From NCBI RefSeq assembly GCF_900111645.1, contig NZ_FOHQ01000001.1, forward strand, positions 124,001 to 188,000: a DNA stretch of 64,000 bases, given 5' to 3'. Of this stretch, positions 37,327 to 46,398 are shown piece after piece. The DNA comes from Methanococcoides vulcani (GTDB taxonomy: Archaea; Halobacteriota; Methanosarcinia; Methanosarcinales; Methanosarcinaceae). Position 1 is the stretch's first letter, and each line of letters opens with the position of its first letter. A program made the translations under genes and the position numbers. A model generated the notes under the pieces. It saw only the letters and a list, made by a program, of their open reading frames with translations. It was not told the origin of the DNA and made no database searches.

Positions 37327-38436
37327 TCATGCATCTCTTCTGCGGAGCACAAATGCCACAGTAGCAAGAACAAATGCTGCCTGTGTGATCAGGAATGATG
37401 GTATGCTGTTGTCCTCTTCCGCTTCTTCAGGAACATCATTTGATATGGTCACACTTTCTTCCACATCGATAATGGTTTCCTGGATGTCGAGGCCGTCTCC
37501 ATCATTGCCTATGATCTCGATCACAAGTTTGTATTTGCCTTCCTGGAGCCTGTTCTCCCAGATGGCTTCTACTGTTTCGTCATCATCTGTGAGCAGTATG
37601 GGTGATCTCATGATCGCGGATTCGACGACATTCTCCCCATTCTCATCATAAACTGTGAATTGTACATAACCGTCGAAAGGTACCTGGGAATTTCCTGCAA
37701 TGGTAGCACTTGCACCGATCTCATCTTTGTACACATCGGTGATCTTTGCATCATCCCGTGAAATGAATGCGTCTGTTACCACAATAGCAGTTTTTTCATT
37801 GGATGGCCTGACCTTTACAAGTCCGGTGTATTCCTTATTGTTCAAAAGAAGGGTGTTCCATCTCTTATGAACTGTAAGGGGGGTTGTATGCACGGATACT
37901 TTCTCGTCCTTTGCAATGTAGATGACATCAAAACCGTCCACAAGCATGTATTCTATATCTACAAGGGTTGCATCAACAGGTCTTATGACTGCGGTCACAC
38001 CTTCGGAATTGGCGATAGTACCTTCTATTACGACCTCCGGAATTACCTGCCTGCCGTGAACGAACTCATATTCGGTGGAACTGAGCTCCTTTTCATCGTT
38101 AAGGACCTGTACACGTACTTCATAGGCACCATCCTCGGCGGTCTTTGTTTCCCACTGGATAATTTTTATGACCCTGGAATTCACGCTGATACTGTCAACA
38201 GGGATGGTGGCACTGTCGATGATCCTGTCTTCACGTACAAGCTGCACTTCAAGGATGAGGTCTTCTAATGTTGAAGAAGATGAAAGTGCGATATCACAGG
38301 AATCAATGCTGCTGTATATCTCTTCGATCTCGATCATTGTATCAGCATCATTCCCGGTGTTCGCTGATGCAAGGGCTGTTGTTGCGAACAGTATTATCAG
38401 AACAAAGATAACCAGTTTATTTATTCCGTTCTTCAT
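37327..38436 (-). CDS. Secreted surface protein with C-terminal membrane anchor
   Basis: 369 aa. N-terminal signal segment (LVIFVLIILFATTALASA) and C-terminal helix (FLITQAAFVLATVAFVL) followed by RRRDA, with an acidic linker before it, so it is exported and anchored. The body is beta-rich with no recognised family; possibly Ig-like repeats. First gene of a two-gene unit with the permease. Confidence 0.75.
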   Translation of the reverse strand: MKNGINKLVIFVLIILFATTALASANTGNDADTMIEIEEIYSSIDSCDIALSSSSTLEDLILEVQLVREDRIIDSATIPVDSISVNSRVIKIIQWETKTAEDGAYEVRVQVLNDEKELSSTEYEFVHGRQVIPEVVIEGTIANSEGVTAVIRPVDATLVDIEYMLVDGFDVIYIAKDEKVSVHTTPLTVHKRWNTLLLNNKEYTGLVKVRPSNEKTAIVVTDAFISRDDAKITDVYKDEIGASATIAGNSQVPFDGYVQFTVYDENGENVVESAIMRSPILLTDDDETVEAIWENRLQEGKYKLVIEIIGNDGDGLDIQETIIDVEESVTISNDVPEEAEEDNSIPSFLITQAAFVLATVAFVLRRRDA

Positions 38437-38525
38437 GTTGTTTCCCCTTCTTACTTAATAAAAAAGTATCTTCTAATCATATTTAAAAACCATCCACACA
38501 ATGTACTATATAACAAATTAAAAAC

Positions 38526-39233
38526 ATGGGGACTGTTCTTGTGGGTACAACAGAAGAAATCTTTGATGAGATCATCACTAAACTGGAAGAACTGAGCGAT
38601 CCTGAGGCTATAGAAGGCATGGCAACTTTCTGGATCACTCCTGAAAAGTGCTATGGTGTATCAATTCCGGAGCTGAGACACCTTGCAAAAGATACCGGTA
38701 AGGATCATAAACTGGCTCTCATGCTGTGGGATACGGGCTACAGGGAGACGATGATACTTGCTTCCATGGTGGATGATCCAAAGCAGGTCACAGAGAAGCA
38801 GATGGAGGCGTGGGTCAGGGACTTTGATTACTGGGAAATATGTGATCAGTGCTGTATGAACCTCTTCCAGAAAACCCCTCACTCTTACAGGAAAGCTATC
38901 GAGTGGAGTTCCCGCAAAGAGGAGTTTGTAAAACGCTCGGGTTTTGTCCTTATGGCAAGGATGGCTGTGGCGGACAAGAAGGCGGATGATTCAGTTTTCG
39001 AGGACTTCTTCCCGTTGATCGAAAGGGAATCCAAAGATGCCCGCAATTTTGTGAAAAAAGCCGTCAACTGGGCTTTGAGGCAGATCGGCAAACGCAATAT
39101 CGAGTTGAACAAAAAAGCCATTGAAGTTTCACAAAGACTTACCGGCTCGAATCTGGCCAGTGCCAGATGGATAGGCACTGATGCACTAAAAGAGCTTACA
39201 AGTGAAGCTGTCCAGAAGCGTCTGCACAAATGA
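38526..39233 (+). CDS. DNA alkylation repair protein, AlkD/HEAT-repeat family
   Basis: 235 aa. Helical repeat protein with TFWITPEKCYGVSIPELRHLAK, DYWEICDQCC and a C-terminal ALRQIGKRN...A segment, as in PF08713. AlkD glycosylases excise bulky and alkylated bases; whether this member has glycosylase activity is not shown. Monocistronic. Confidence 0.88.
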   Translation: MGTVLVGTTEEIFDEIITKLEELSDPEAIEGMATFWITPEKCYGVSIPELRHLAKDTGKDHKLALMLWDTGYRETMILASMVDDPKQVTEKQMEAWVRDFDYWEICDQCCMNLFQKTPHSYRKAIEWSSRKEEFVKRSGFVLMARMAVADKKADDSVFEDFFPLIERESKDARNFVKKAVNWALRQIGKRNIELNKKAIEVSQRLTGSNLASARWIGTDALKELTSEAVQKRLHK

Positions 39234-39353
39234 GTGTTTGTGCTTCCTGTGTTGTATAATCGTTATTGGATGACTTCAAATCAATTCGTAGCTTAAGTAA
39301 TGGCTATATAGCTACGGCCCATTCATTTGTATAGATACAGGAGATAAATTATC

Positions 39354-40190
39354 ATGTCAAAATATACAGGTATGGGCATTCTGGTCCTGATAACGATTGT
39401 GGCAGTTACCATGGCTGCTTTTTCTATGGGTTGCACGGAAAACGGGGAAATTGATCTTGCCGACGAGGTGGAGATTGTCGAGTCGGGAACAGTGTTCACT
39501 GAGGATGCAAATGCAAGTGAGGTTACAATGGAACAAAATGATCTCATTGTGCTGAAGCTTAAAGAGAACCCTACAACAGGCTATTCCTGGAATCTCACAG
39601 TTCCTGAAGGTCTGACCCTGGTCGGAGATGATTTTGTAATTGCTCCGGAGGATGAAGATCTGGTGGGAGCAGGTGGCATCCATGAATGGAAGCTCCAGGC
39701 AGAAACCGAAGGGACCTATGAGATCTCTGCGATCTACAAGAGACCCTGGGAAAACACTACCGGCGAGGAAGATACCTTCAGCATGACAGTAACTGTACTT
39801 GCTGAAGGTGAACCTGATCCCGATGGAGATGATACGATCGCGGATGAAGATGACACTGAGTACATCATTGGTGATGCTGTGGTCGATGACATCGAGATCT
39901 TCATAATGGAATCATTCCCACTGCAGGTAAGTGTGAATGCTGTAGGAAACCTTCCTGATGGATGCACTGTCATCGATGAGGACAACATCGAGGTCATAAG
40001 GGATGGAAATACCTTTAATGTAGCCCTGAAGACCAAAAGACCGGCAGATGCCATGTGTACCCAGGCACTTGTGCCCTTTGAAGTGAACATCCCTCTGGAT
40101 GTGTATGGTCTTGAAGCAGGTGTCTATACGGTGGATGTGAACGGTGTGACGGACACTTTCGAGTTTACTGTTGACAATGTGATCGAGTGA
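39354..40190 (+). CDS. Chagasin-like (I42) protease inhibitor lipoprotein with second domain
   Basis: 278 aa. Lipoprotein-type signal ending in AAFSMGC (Cys about 27). Residues about 45-150 form an I42 domain with all three inhibitory loops: NPTTGYSW, VGAGGIHEW and YKRPWE. An acidic linker (DPDGDDTIADEDD) leads to a second beta-rich domain of about 110 residues that I do not recognise. Probably shields surface proteins from cysteine proteases. Confidence 0.88.
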   Translation: MSKYTGMGILVLITIVAVTMAAFSMGCTENGEIDLADEVEIVESGTVFTEDANASEVTMEQNDLIVLKLKENPTTGYSWNLTVPEGLTLVGDDFVIAPEDEDLVGAGGIHEWKLQAETEGTYEISAIYKRPWENTTGEEDTFSMTVTVLAEGEPDPDGDDTIADEDDTEYIIGDAVVDDIEIFIMESFPLQVSVNAVGNLPDGCTVIDEDNIEVIRDGNTFNVALKTKRPADAMCTQALVPFEVNIPLDVYGLEAGVYTVDVNGVTDTFEFTVDNVIE

Positions 40191-40215
40191 GGTTTAAGGA
40201 AAACCTCATTTTTTT
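40189..40215 (+). terminator. Hairpin and T-run after the chagasin-like gene
   Basis: GAGGTTT-AAGGA-AAACCTC, beginning in the stop codon, then ATTTTTTT. A textbook intrinsic-like structure. Confidence 0.7.
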
Positions 40216-40374
40216 CAGATAGATCGTTCTTCTTCCTCTTCTTTTTTCTTCAGGGAACATTCGAGTTCTCATCTGATAAAGTCATACATTTCCTGAGCGA
40301 TGTCTGTATCACAGCAACTTTCTCTTCCAAAAGCTATTTGCAGCATCTGGTCTAAAATTAGTATGTGGGTATCA

Positions 40375-40716
40375 ATGTCTGAAATCGAGATCGGTTGCTG
40401 TGGGGCGTGTTGCAAGACCTGTCGCGAATTAAAGAACAAGAACTGCCGCGGATGCAAGCTGGGCTATGAGGATGGGGAAAGGGACATCGATCGGGCGAAG
40501 TGCAAGATCAAGCTGTGCTGTTTCAGGGACAGGAAGTATGAGACCTGTGCCGATTGCCCGGAATGGGAATCATGCGATATTGTTCAGGAATGGTACAGTA
40601 AAGGCTACCAGCGCGGTAAATGCAGGGAATCGATTGAATTCATCCGAAAGGAAGGGTACGGGGAATTCATTAAAAGAGCTGACAGGTGGAAGAACCATTA
40701 CGGGAAGCTGGATTGA
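40375..40716 (+). CDS. Cys-rich DUF3795 protein
   Basis: About 113 aa from ATG at 40375 (40363 also possible). Motifs CCGACCKTCRELKNKNCRGC, KCKIKLCCFRD and TCADCPEWESC are the DUF3795 cysteine pattern, likely binding iron-sulfur clusters or zinc. Function unknown. Ends 77 bp before a radical SAM gene on the same strand. Confidence 0.8.
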   Translation: MSEIEIGCCGACCKTCRELKNKNCRGCKLGYEDGERDIDRAKCKIKLCCFRDRKYETCADCPEWESCDIVQEWYSKGYQRGKCRESIEFIRKEGYGEFIKRADRWKNHYGKLD

Positions 40717-40793
40717 ATTTTCAGAAACTGTTGGGCAAACCCTTTTTCAAGAAAAGCTTTAAGAATCCGGCAAACCCATTATTCATGGGGAGT

Positions 40794-41867
40794 ATGAAAC
40801 TAACAAATCCTTGTATTAAAGAGGCACTGCTTTACAAGAAACTTGATTCCGGGGTCAGATGCGAGACATGTGAAAGACTCTGCAAGATTGCTCCGGATAA
40901 ACTTGGTTTCTGCAAAACACGCAAGAATATCGATGGGAAACTCTATACTTTGGAATACGGTGATGTGGGTTCGTTTATCAGTGCAAATCCAATGGAAAAG
41001 AAGCCTTTCTACCATTTCTGGCCAGGAAGCTTTGCCCTTACAGTGGGTACCTGGAGTTGCAATTTCCGGTGTCCCTGGTGCCAGAACTATCATATGAGCA
41101 CACGTCCGCCTGATCCCGAGAGGTGCAATTACCTGAGTCCTGAGGATTTCATCGGACTGGTGAAAGCTTATGACTGTCAGGGCACCAGCATCTCCTTTAA
41201 CGAGCCAACTTTGCTTCTTGAGTATTCCCTGGATGTTTTTGATCTTGCAAAGGAGGAAGGGTTCTATAACACCTATGTGACAAACGGTTATATGACGCCT
41301 AAAGCCCTGAAACTGCTGATAGAACACGGATTGGATGCGATGAATATCGACATCAAGGGTGATGATGAGGCAGTCCGGGAATACTGTGGCGGTGTGGATG
41401 TCAACAAAATCTGGAGGAATGCTTCGCAGGCAAAGAAACAGGGGGTATGGGTTGAGATAACAACTCTGATCATCCCCGGTGTTAATGAGGATGAGGAGTG
41501 TTTGCGAAGCATTGCCAGCAGGATCAGGAGGGAACTGGGCGAGAGCACACCGTGGCATGTAACCCAGTACTATCCTGCCTACAAAGCCATCGAGATCGGG
41601 TTGTTTAGGGGAAGGACGCCTGTGGAATTACTTGAAAGGGCATGGCATATTGGAAAGGAAGAGGGATTGAATTACGTCTATGTGGGCAATGTTCCAGATC
41701 ACAGGTATGATAATACCTATTGTCCTAATTGCAATGAACCTTTGATTGAACGCTCCATATTCGATGTGGTTTCCTATCGGATTACCGAAGATAAAAAATG
41801 TCCCATCTGTGGAGAATCAATTCCAATAATCGGAGAAGGTAAGGAGAGGATAACTTCTGTTTTCTAA
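40794..41867 (+). CDS. AmmeMemoRadiSam-system radical SAM enzyme (PFL-activase-like)
   Basis: 357 aa from ATG at 40794; 40785 and 40686 are alternative starts. N-terminal Cys pair CETCERLCKIAPDKLGFCKTR, radical SAM motif CNFRCPWCQNYH (about residue 90), NIDIKGDDEAV, and C-terminal zinc-ribbon-like CPNC...CPIC. Matches the AmmeMemoRadiSam radical SAM component; the AMMECR1 and Memo partners are not in the window. Substrate unknown. Confidence 0.9.
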   Translation: MKLTNPCIKEALLYKKLDSGVRCETCERLCKIAPDKLGFCKTRKNIDGKLYTLEYGDVGSFISANPMEKKPFYHFWPGSFALTVGTWSCNFRCPWCQNYHMSTRPPDPERCNYLSPEDFIGLVKAYDCQGTSISFNEPTLLLEYSLDVFDLAKEEGFYNTYVTNGYMTPKALKLLIEHGLDAMNIDIKGDDEAVREYCGGVDVNKIWRNASQAKKQGVWVEITTLIIPGVNEDEECLRSIASRIRRELGESTPWHVTQYYPAYKAIEIGLFRGRTPVELLERAWHIGKEEGLNYVYVGNVPDHRYDNTYCPNCNEPLIERSIFDVVSYRITEDKKCPICGESIPIIGEGKERITSVF

Positions 41868-41870
41868 TCG

Positions 41871-42095
41871 TTGGTTATTTTGAAGATTTGCACAAAATCT
41901 GTTTATGTGGCTGAAAGGGATGATTCAGATCTTTTGAGGAAGAAGATCATTGACATGCCTCACACTGAATGGAAGAAGATGGGATTCTCCAAAGGTAATT
42001 TACATTACATGAAACAGAATGCCAGAAGTGATAATCCGTTTGCTCTCAATGCTCATGTGAAGGAGAGGATGGAAATTTGGGGAGACATTAATTGA
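41871..42095 (+). pseudogene. Cas1 C-terminal fragment
   Basis: 74 codons without a good start (TTG at 41871, 4 bp after the preceding gene). WKKMGFSKGNLHYMKQNA followed by FALNAHVKERMEIWG matches the C-terminal end of archaeal Cas1 integrases; the nuclease body is missing. No CRISPR repeats or other cas genes nearby. A leftover from a deleted CRISPR locus at the edge of the accessory island. Confidence 0.6.
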
Positions 42096-42235
42096 TAATT
42101 CACTATCTTATTACTTAAATGTAAAATACTGTCATAGTGTAAGATAGAACAAGTGGGACGATAGATAGCATTTTCATCAGTAGTTGTTGTAAATACAAGA
42201 TATGCTTTTATACTTATGAGAGTAATGAAAAATGT

Positions 42236-42928
42236 ATGTATGAAATATTTAACTCTCGTGAAAATTGTAAAATTGAAGTGAATTATCGTGATTTGAAACC
42301 GAAAATCATTTATTTGCAGACTTTTTCCAACGATGATCAACTTTATTTTGTGAGAAAATATGCAAACATATGTGAAAAATCTGTTTTGATTTTATCAGAT
42401 AATGATTCATTTAATCGTTTTAAAAGTCTATGCTTGAGTAGTCCTATATGGGGATTTCCTGATTTATCAGTTTATGATGGCAGTATTGAAAACTTTGATT
42501 TACTTTATGAAAGAAAACCATTTCAAAAATATATTAACATTGAAACTTTAAGTGATGGTGATTTACATCGTCTTCTATTAAAATTAGAAGGTCATGGTAG
42601 GAAAAGAAATGAAATTTGTTTAATCATCGATGATTTTGCTTCAATGTTATATAGACTTAAACGTGATTTAAAAAATGATCGTTCTAAAAATATGGAATAT
42701 AAAATTCTTGCCAATGGACTTGGTTACAATTTTTCTTTAATTTGTAGTGGAAATCCTATTGATAAGAAACTACTTGAGTGGATAGATAGTTTTACGATCT
42801 TAATTGAAAATCGACATGAAAAATCCTATGATGTGACTTATGAAAGCAAGGGTGACAATTATGAAGATGAGCGTGACACTTTTAAAAATACACCATTAGA
42901 AAACATAAATTTATCATTAAACAGGTAA
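42236..42928 (+). CDS. Unknown island protein with Walker-B-like segment
   Basis: 230 aa, strongly AT-biased codons. EICLIIDDFASMLYRLKRD (about residue 123) resembles a Walker B strand, and KSVLILSDNDSF an earlier beta strand of a RecA-like fold, but there is no P-loop, so any ATPase activity is doubtful. C-terminus acidic. Next gene is a HEPN-motif protein about 125 bp downstream, same strand. Confidence 0.6.
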   Translation: MYEIFNSRENCKIEVNYRDLKPKIIYLQTFSNDDQLYFVRKYANICEKSVLILSDNDSFNRFKSLCLSSPIWGFPDLSVYDGSIENFDLLYERKPFQKYINIETLSDGDLHRLLLKLEGHGRKRNEICLIIDDFASMLYRLKRDLKNDRSKNMEYKILANGLGYNFSLICSGNPIDKKLLEWIDSFTILIENRHEKSYDVTYESKGDNYEDERDTFKNTPLENINLSLNR

Positions 42929-43055
42929 ATAAAATTCCGATCCATCACTAAAATTACTGAATTATTTATTTTCTTTTTTCTCAAGACCACGAGCATTTTT
43001 GTTTGTTTCTCTAAACTGTACATAAGTGCAAGAAGATACCATTGTTGGAGCATTA

Positions 43056-44240
43056 ATGATGACAAAAGAAATTATTAATCTGAAAAACCGAATATCTCTA
43101 GGCCCAGAGAACCGAGAGGATATTGGATTTGCTTCCATCTATTATCTCCCATTTAGATTCGAAATTGGTAAAATTATTAAATATAATTGTTCTTTTGGGA
43201 AAAATATCATTGATATATGGATATATAATGAGGTATCGTCTGACCTTCCAGATTCCCAGTCATTTCTTGAGGCAATTAAACCATTAGATTCGGGCTTGAA
43301 TCGATTAACATCAAAATTGCTGATTCATTTTAAGAATCCAACGATAGAGAACGAAGATTTTACTAAAATAGTCGAGTGTGTCAAAACAAATCAGACACAA
43401 TCAGAGATAGAAGAAACGTATACGTATCTAGTAGCAATTTCGGCATTAGATCGTCTTATGATTGCCTGCAACGGCGCAAGCCCTCACATGTTCAGCGGAA
43501 GAATGTATGAGAAAATACCCATTGAAGAATTGTTTAACGAATTTTTACATTCAGAATATATTATCATTTCTCCGAAAGGATCCTCGTTATCCACAAAACA
43601 AGCCGAGACTATCTTAAGTTCTGTTCCAACTAGAAGGCAGCGATTGGATAGCTGGACTCGTAGTGTGCAGATGGAAAACGACGAAGTCATACAAGATGTC
43701 CAGGAAATCCTCACCAAGTATTTAGATAGGATGTTGTTATATGAATTGTTATTCGAGGCAAATTGTAAAGCAAGAGCACAGGACTGGCGATCTGCCTTTA
43801 TTCAAATGGCAATGGCTTTTGAAAGTGCTATTTGGTTGATTCTTGATTTCGAATTCAGAAAAAAGATTTTAAAAGTCAAGGATTCGCTCACAGATGATAC
43901 TGAAAAAAAAATATTGACAGAAAAATATATTGAAACAAGTATTAATAAATTTGGATTGAATCTTGGTGTGACACTGCTTACTACTACATTGCCATTTTTG
44001 TTTTTTGACGGTGATGAGATTTTAAAACCAAATGAGATAAAGGATGCTATCAAGGCAATCTCCATACGAAATAAACTAGTTCACTCAAAAAAGACGAAAG
44101 GTGGCGATTATCATTGGTCTGTATATGGATCTAAAGATTTAACAGAATCCTATAGGACACTAAATAAATTAACATTAAAACTTGCAGGATTAATTAGAAA
44201 GAGAATCGATGAATTGCCTGAGAAAAAAGAGGAAAATTGA
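43056..44240 (+). CDS. HEPN-motif protein, possible toxin/defence RNase
   Basis: 394 aa from ATG at 43056, chosen for GGAG 5 nt upstream. The C-terminal domain (about residues 240-385) is helical and contains ISIRNKLVHSKK, an R-x4-H motif typical of HEPN ribonucleases; the N-terminal part is mixed with no recognised family. Arrangement resembles ApeA-like proteins. AT-rich, inside the accessory island. Confidence 0.65.
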   Translation: MMTKEIINLKNRISLGPENREDIGFASIYYLPFRFEIGKIIKYNCSFGKNIIDIWIYNEVSSDLPDSQSFLEAIKPLDSGLNRLTSKLLIHFKNPTIENEDFTKIVECVKTNQTQSEIEETYTYLVAISALDRLMIACNGASPHMFSGRMYEKIPIEELFNEFLHSEYIIISPKGSSLSTKQAETILSSVPTRRQRLDSWTRSVQMENDEVIQDVQEILTKYLDRMLLYELLFEANCKARAQDWRSAFIQMAMAFESAIWLILDFEFRKKILKVKDSLTDDTEKKILTEKYIETSINKFGLNLGVTLLTTTLPFLFFDGDEILKPNEIKDAIKAISIRNKLVHSKKTKGGDYHWSVYGSKDLTESYRTLNKLTLKLAGLIRKRIDELPEKKEEN

Positions 44241-44394
44241 CTTCAAGGCACCCACTTACACGATTGAAGACAGGATTCTGATGATATCAGAAAGAAGATT
44301 CTTGCTATCAGTTATACATAATGGAAAGAAATTGAATTATGAAAAAGGTTCGGTAAAGATGTTGATTGATTACTCAACAAAAATTCTCATCTAA
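44209..44394 (+). CDS. Short ORF overlapping the end of the HEPN gene
   Basis: 61 aa, overlaps the preceding gene by 32 bp. YTIEDRILMISERRFLLSVIHNG is amphipathic. No family recognised. It could be a decayed remnant or a small partner of the HEPN protein. Confidence 0.3.
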   Translation: MNCLRKKRKIDFKAPTYTIEDRILMISERRFLLSVIHNGKKLNYEKGSVKMLIDYSTKILI

Positions 44395-44442
44395 AAGTTT
44401 GTTGCTATTCTGCTAGTTGCTTTTTTATTGAAAGTGTCAAAA

Positions 44443-44450
44443 TATTTATA
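44443..44450 (+). promoter_or_regulatory. TATA box upstream of second HEPN gene
   Basis: TATTTATA preceded by A-rich sequence, about 50 nt before the ATG at 44499. Confidence 0.45.
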
Positions 44451-44498
44451 GTATCTAGTGTATACTTTTTACATATTTTAAGATAAAATGTGATTTTT

Positions 44499-45922
44499 AT
44501 GGTTGATAATGAAATAATCAAAGTAAATGCTGAAATAGTTCCATCTGAAGATTATGAAATCGACAGAGATGTTGATGGATTTTCCAAAGCACTAGAATTC
44601 TATCTCACATCTTTAGGATTGCCTGCCAAGAATGTTCTTGCTGAAATTAAACAAAGGCAAAAAGTCATTGCAAACATGCCTGACGTCATTGAATCATTGC
44701 CTAATTCAAATATGGAAGAAGCATATTATATTTCTAAATTTATTGCTTCTTGTGGTGTTGGTTTATTTGATGCAGCTTTGAACTATCTTTGGAATGAAAC
44801 AATTGTAAATTTAAGGCAAAAAATTATACTTTTTGATCTAAATTACTTCTTTGATGCATTAAATAAAGAAAATTATAATGATGCAGACGATTTAACGAAA
44901 TTGAAGATTGGGAGTTAATTAGTGGTTGCCAAAAAGTAGGTATCCTTTCTGATATTGGATACAAACATTTAGATTATATAAGAGATATGAGAAATTTTGC
45001 AAGTGCTGCTCATCCAAATAACACTAAGTTGACTGGTTTGATGTTGTCAGCTTGGCTAGAAACATGTATCTTGGAAGTGCTTTCAAAAGAACCCTCTACT
45101 TCTGCTTTACAAATCAAAAAGCTATTGCCGAGTATTAGAAATGAGATATTGACAGAATCAGATGCTGCCCCAATAAATGCAAATATTGAACATCTTCCAC
45201 AGGATCTAGCAAATTCATTATTATCAGCATTATTTGGGATGTATACAAAAGAAGATGTTGAAACTAGTGCAAGAAGAAATATTGCATATATTGCAAAAAC
45301 CGCTTGGCAGAAATCAGACCTAAAAAGCAAAAAAAATATTGGTTTAAGGTATTCACATTTTTCAGCAAATGCACAAGTTGCTCGAAAAAGGTTAGCCAAC
45401 GATTTTTTAATTTTAGTTGATGGGTTATCATATTTAACGGATGATCAAAGAAGTATAGAATTAAGAGAATGTTTAGAAGCACTCCAAACGGCGCATTTTA
45501 GCCGTAACAATTTCTATAATGAAGAACCACATGCGAAAATAATCTTTTTCTACATACGTGATAATCCAAATATACCTGAAAATGTCCGTTCAATATATGT
45601 TTCTTCTATTTTAACTTGTAAATTAGGAAATTGGTATGGATACTCTTACGGGGCTGAAACTTATTATGATGAAATGATTGATAGGTTCAATGACAGTGAA
45701 ATTGTCGAATTATTGTTGCTATTAAAAGACAAAGAGTTTACTATTGCATTTGAAGACCCGGATCGAGCACTTCGATTTAGAAATGTTCTATCGAATTTAG
45801 AAGAAAATACTACAAGTGAAGTATTAAAGCAGGCTCTTGAAAAAGTGAAAGAGAGTTCAAACAATGATTTACAAAATGGAAGAGCTTATCTTAACATAAG
45901 AACCATGCTAGAATCTGTTTAA
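44499..45922 (+). pseudogene. Second HEPN-motif gene, split by a -1 frame change
   Basis: Two adjacent frames make one protein of about 475 aa. Frame 1 (44499-44918) ends DADDLTKLKIGS; the continuation in the other frame starts at about 44902 with IEDWELISGCQKVGILSDIG and runs to 45922. One extra A in the AAA at about 44900 would restore ...DLTKIEDWELI. After the junction comes YIRDMRNFASAAHPN, an R-x6-H HEPN-type motif. No slippery heptamer is evident, so a real indel or a sequencing error is likelier than programmed frameshifting. Confidence 0.65.
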
Positions 45923-45958
45923 TTCAGTTATCCAATTGAATTAAACATAATTTTTTTT
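45918..45958 (+). terminator. Terminator of second HEPN gene
   Basis: TTTAATTCA (45918-45926) pairs with TGAATTAAA (45937-45945), followed by eight T. The stem includes the stop codon. The rest of 45959-46228 holds only the tRNA fragment listed next. Confidence 0.65.
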
Positions 45959-46130
45959 GTTTATCTTATTTTCAAGTATACTTTGTATCATTGTCTAAAT
46001 CAATGATATCCAGAAGTAATGTTTTTGAAATGGATTGGCGAAATAAAATAGCTAAGTTTCAACTTGTCTGATTGTGTGATTGTGCGACCTATGTGCAAAA
46101 CCCCGTTGCCATAATTTCAGTTGTATATAT

Positions 46131-46164
46131 CCCGGAAGATCATGCGAGGGGTAAGATTCGAACC
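46131..46164 (-). repeat. tRNA 3'-end fragment, copy 2 (att-like remnant)
   Basis: Minus strand GGGTTCGAATCTTACC followed by CCTCGCATG. 30 of 34 positions match 7911-7944. Lacks the rest of a tRNA. It lies about 65 nt from the tRNA-Ser gene and closes the accessory island. Confidence 0.65.
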
Positions 46165-46228
46165 CATGAAAAATTAAATTTTTAGAAAAGTGGCATTTTT
46201 ACGAGATACCTATAACCCTAAAATAGCA

Positions 46229-46347
46229 CGCCGGGGTTGGGATTTGAACCCAAGCACTCCGTTAGGAGAAACAGGTCTCGAGCCTGCCGCGTATAGACTC
46301 CGCGGCTGTAAATTCACCGTTGGATTAGTCCGCTCTGCCACCCCGGC
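46229..46347 (-). tRNA. tRNA-Ser (anticodon CGA) with about 33-nt extra segment in the D-arm
   Basis: Acceptor GCCGGGG/CCCCGGC, anticodon arm GCAGG-CTCGAGA-CCTGT (CGA), variable arm TCTCC/GGAGT, T-arm TTGGG-TTCAAAT-CCCAA and discriminator G are intact. The D-arm reads GCA-GAGCGGACTAA-T, then 33 additional nt (46323-46291), then GC-G. Removing them gives a normal 86-nt tRNA-Ser with D-stem GCA/TGC. The insert may be a noncanonical intron; I could not draw a canonical bulge-helix-bulge at these boundaries. A GCCGCG/CGCGGC hairpin spans the 3' junction. Confidence 0.85.
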
Positions 46348-46398
46348 ATTGTTGTTTCTGAAGGTGTTTATGGGTTATATAGGTGTCGAAAAAGCGGA

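Noticed and set aside
42101-42170. Imperfect inverted repeat CTATCTTA/TAAGATAG as a transposon end
   Set aside because: Only 8 bp in very AT-rich sequence, with no transposase or target duplication.
44890-44915. Programmed frameshift in the second HEPN gene
   Set aside because: No X-XXY-YYZ slippery heptamer or clear downstream structure was visible; a single-base indel is simpler.
41871-46130. CRISPR array near the Cas1 fragment
   Set aside because: No regularly spaced repeats of CRISPR length were seen in the island.
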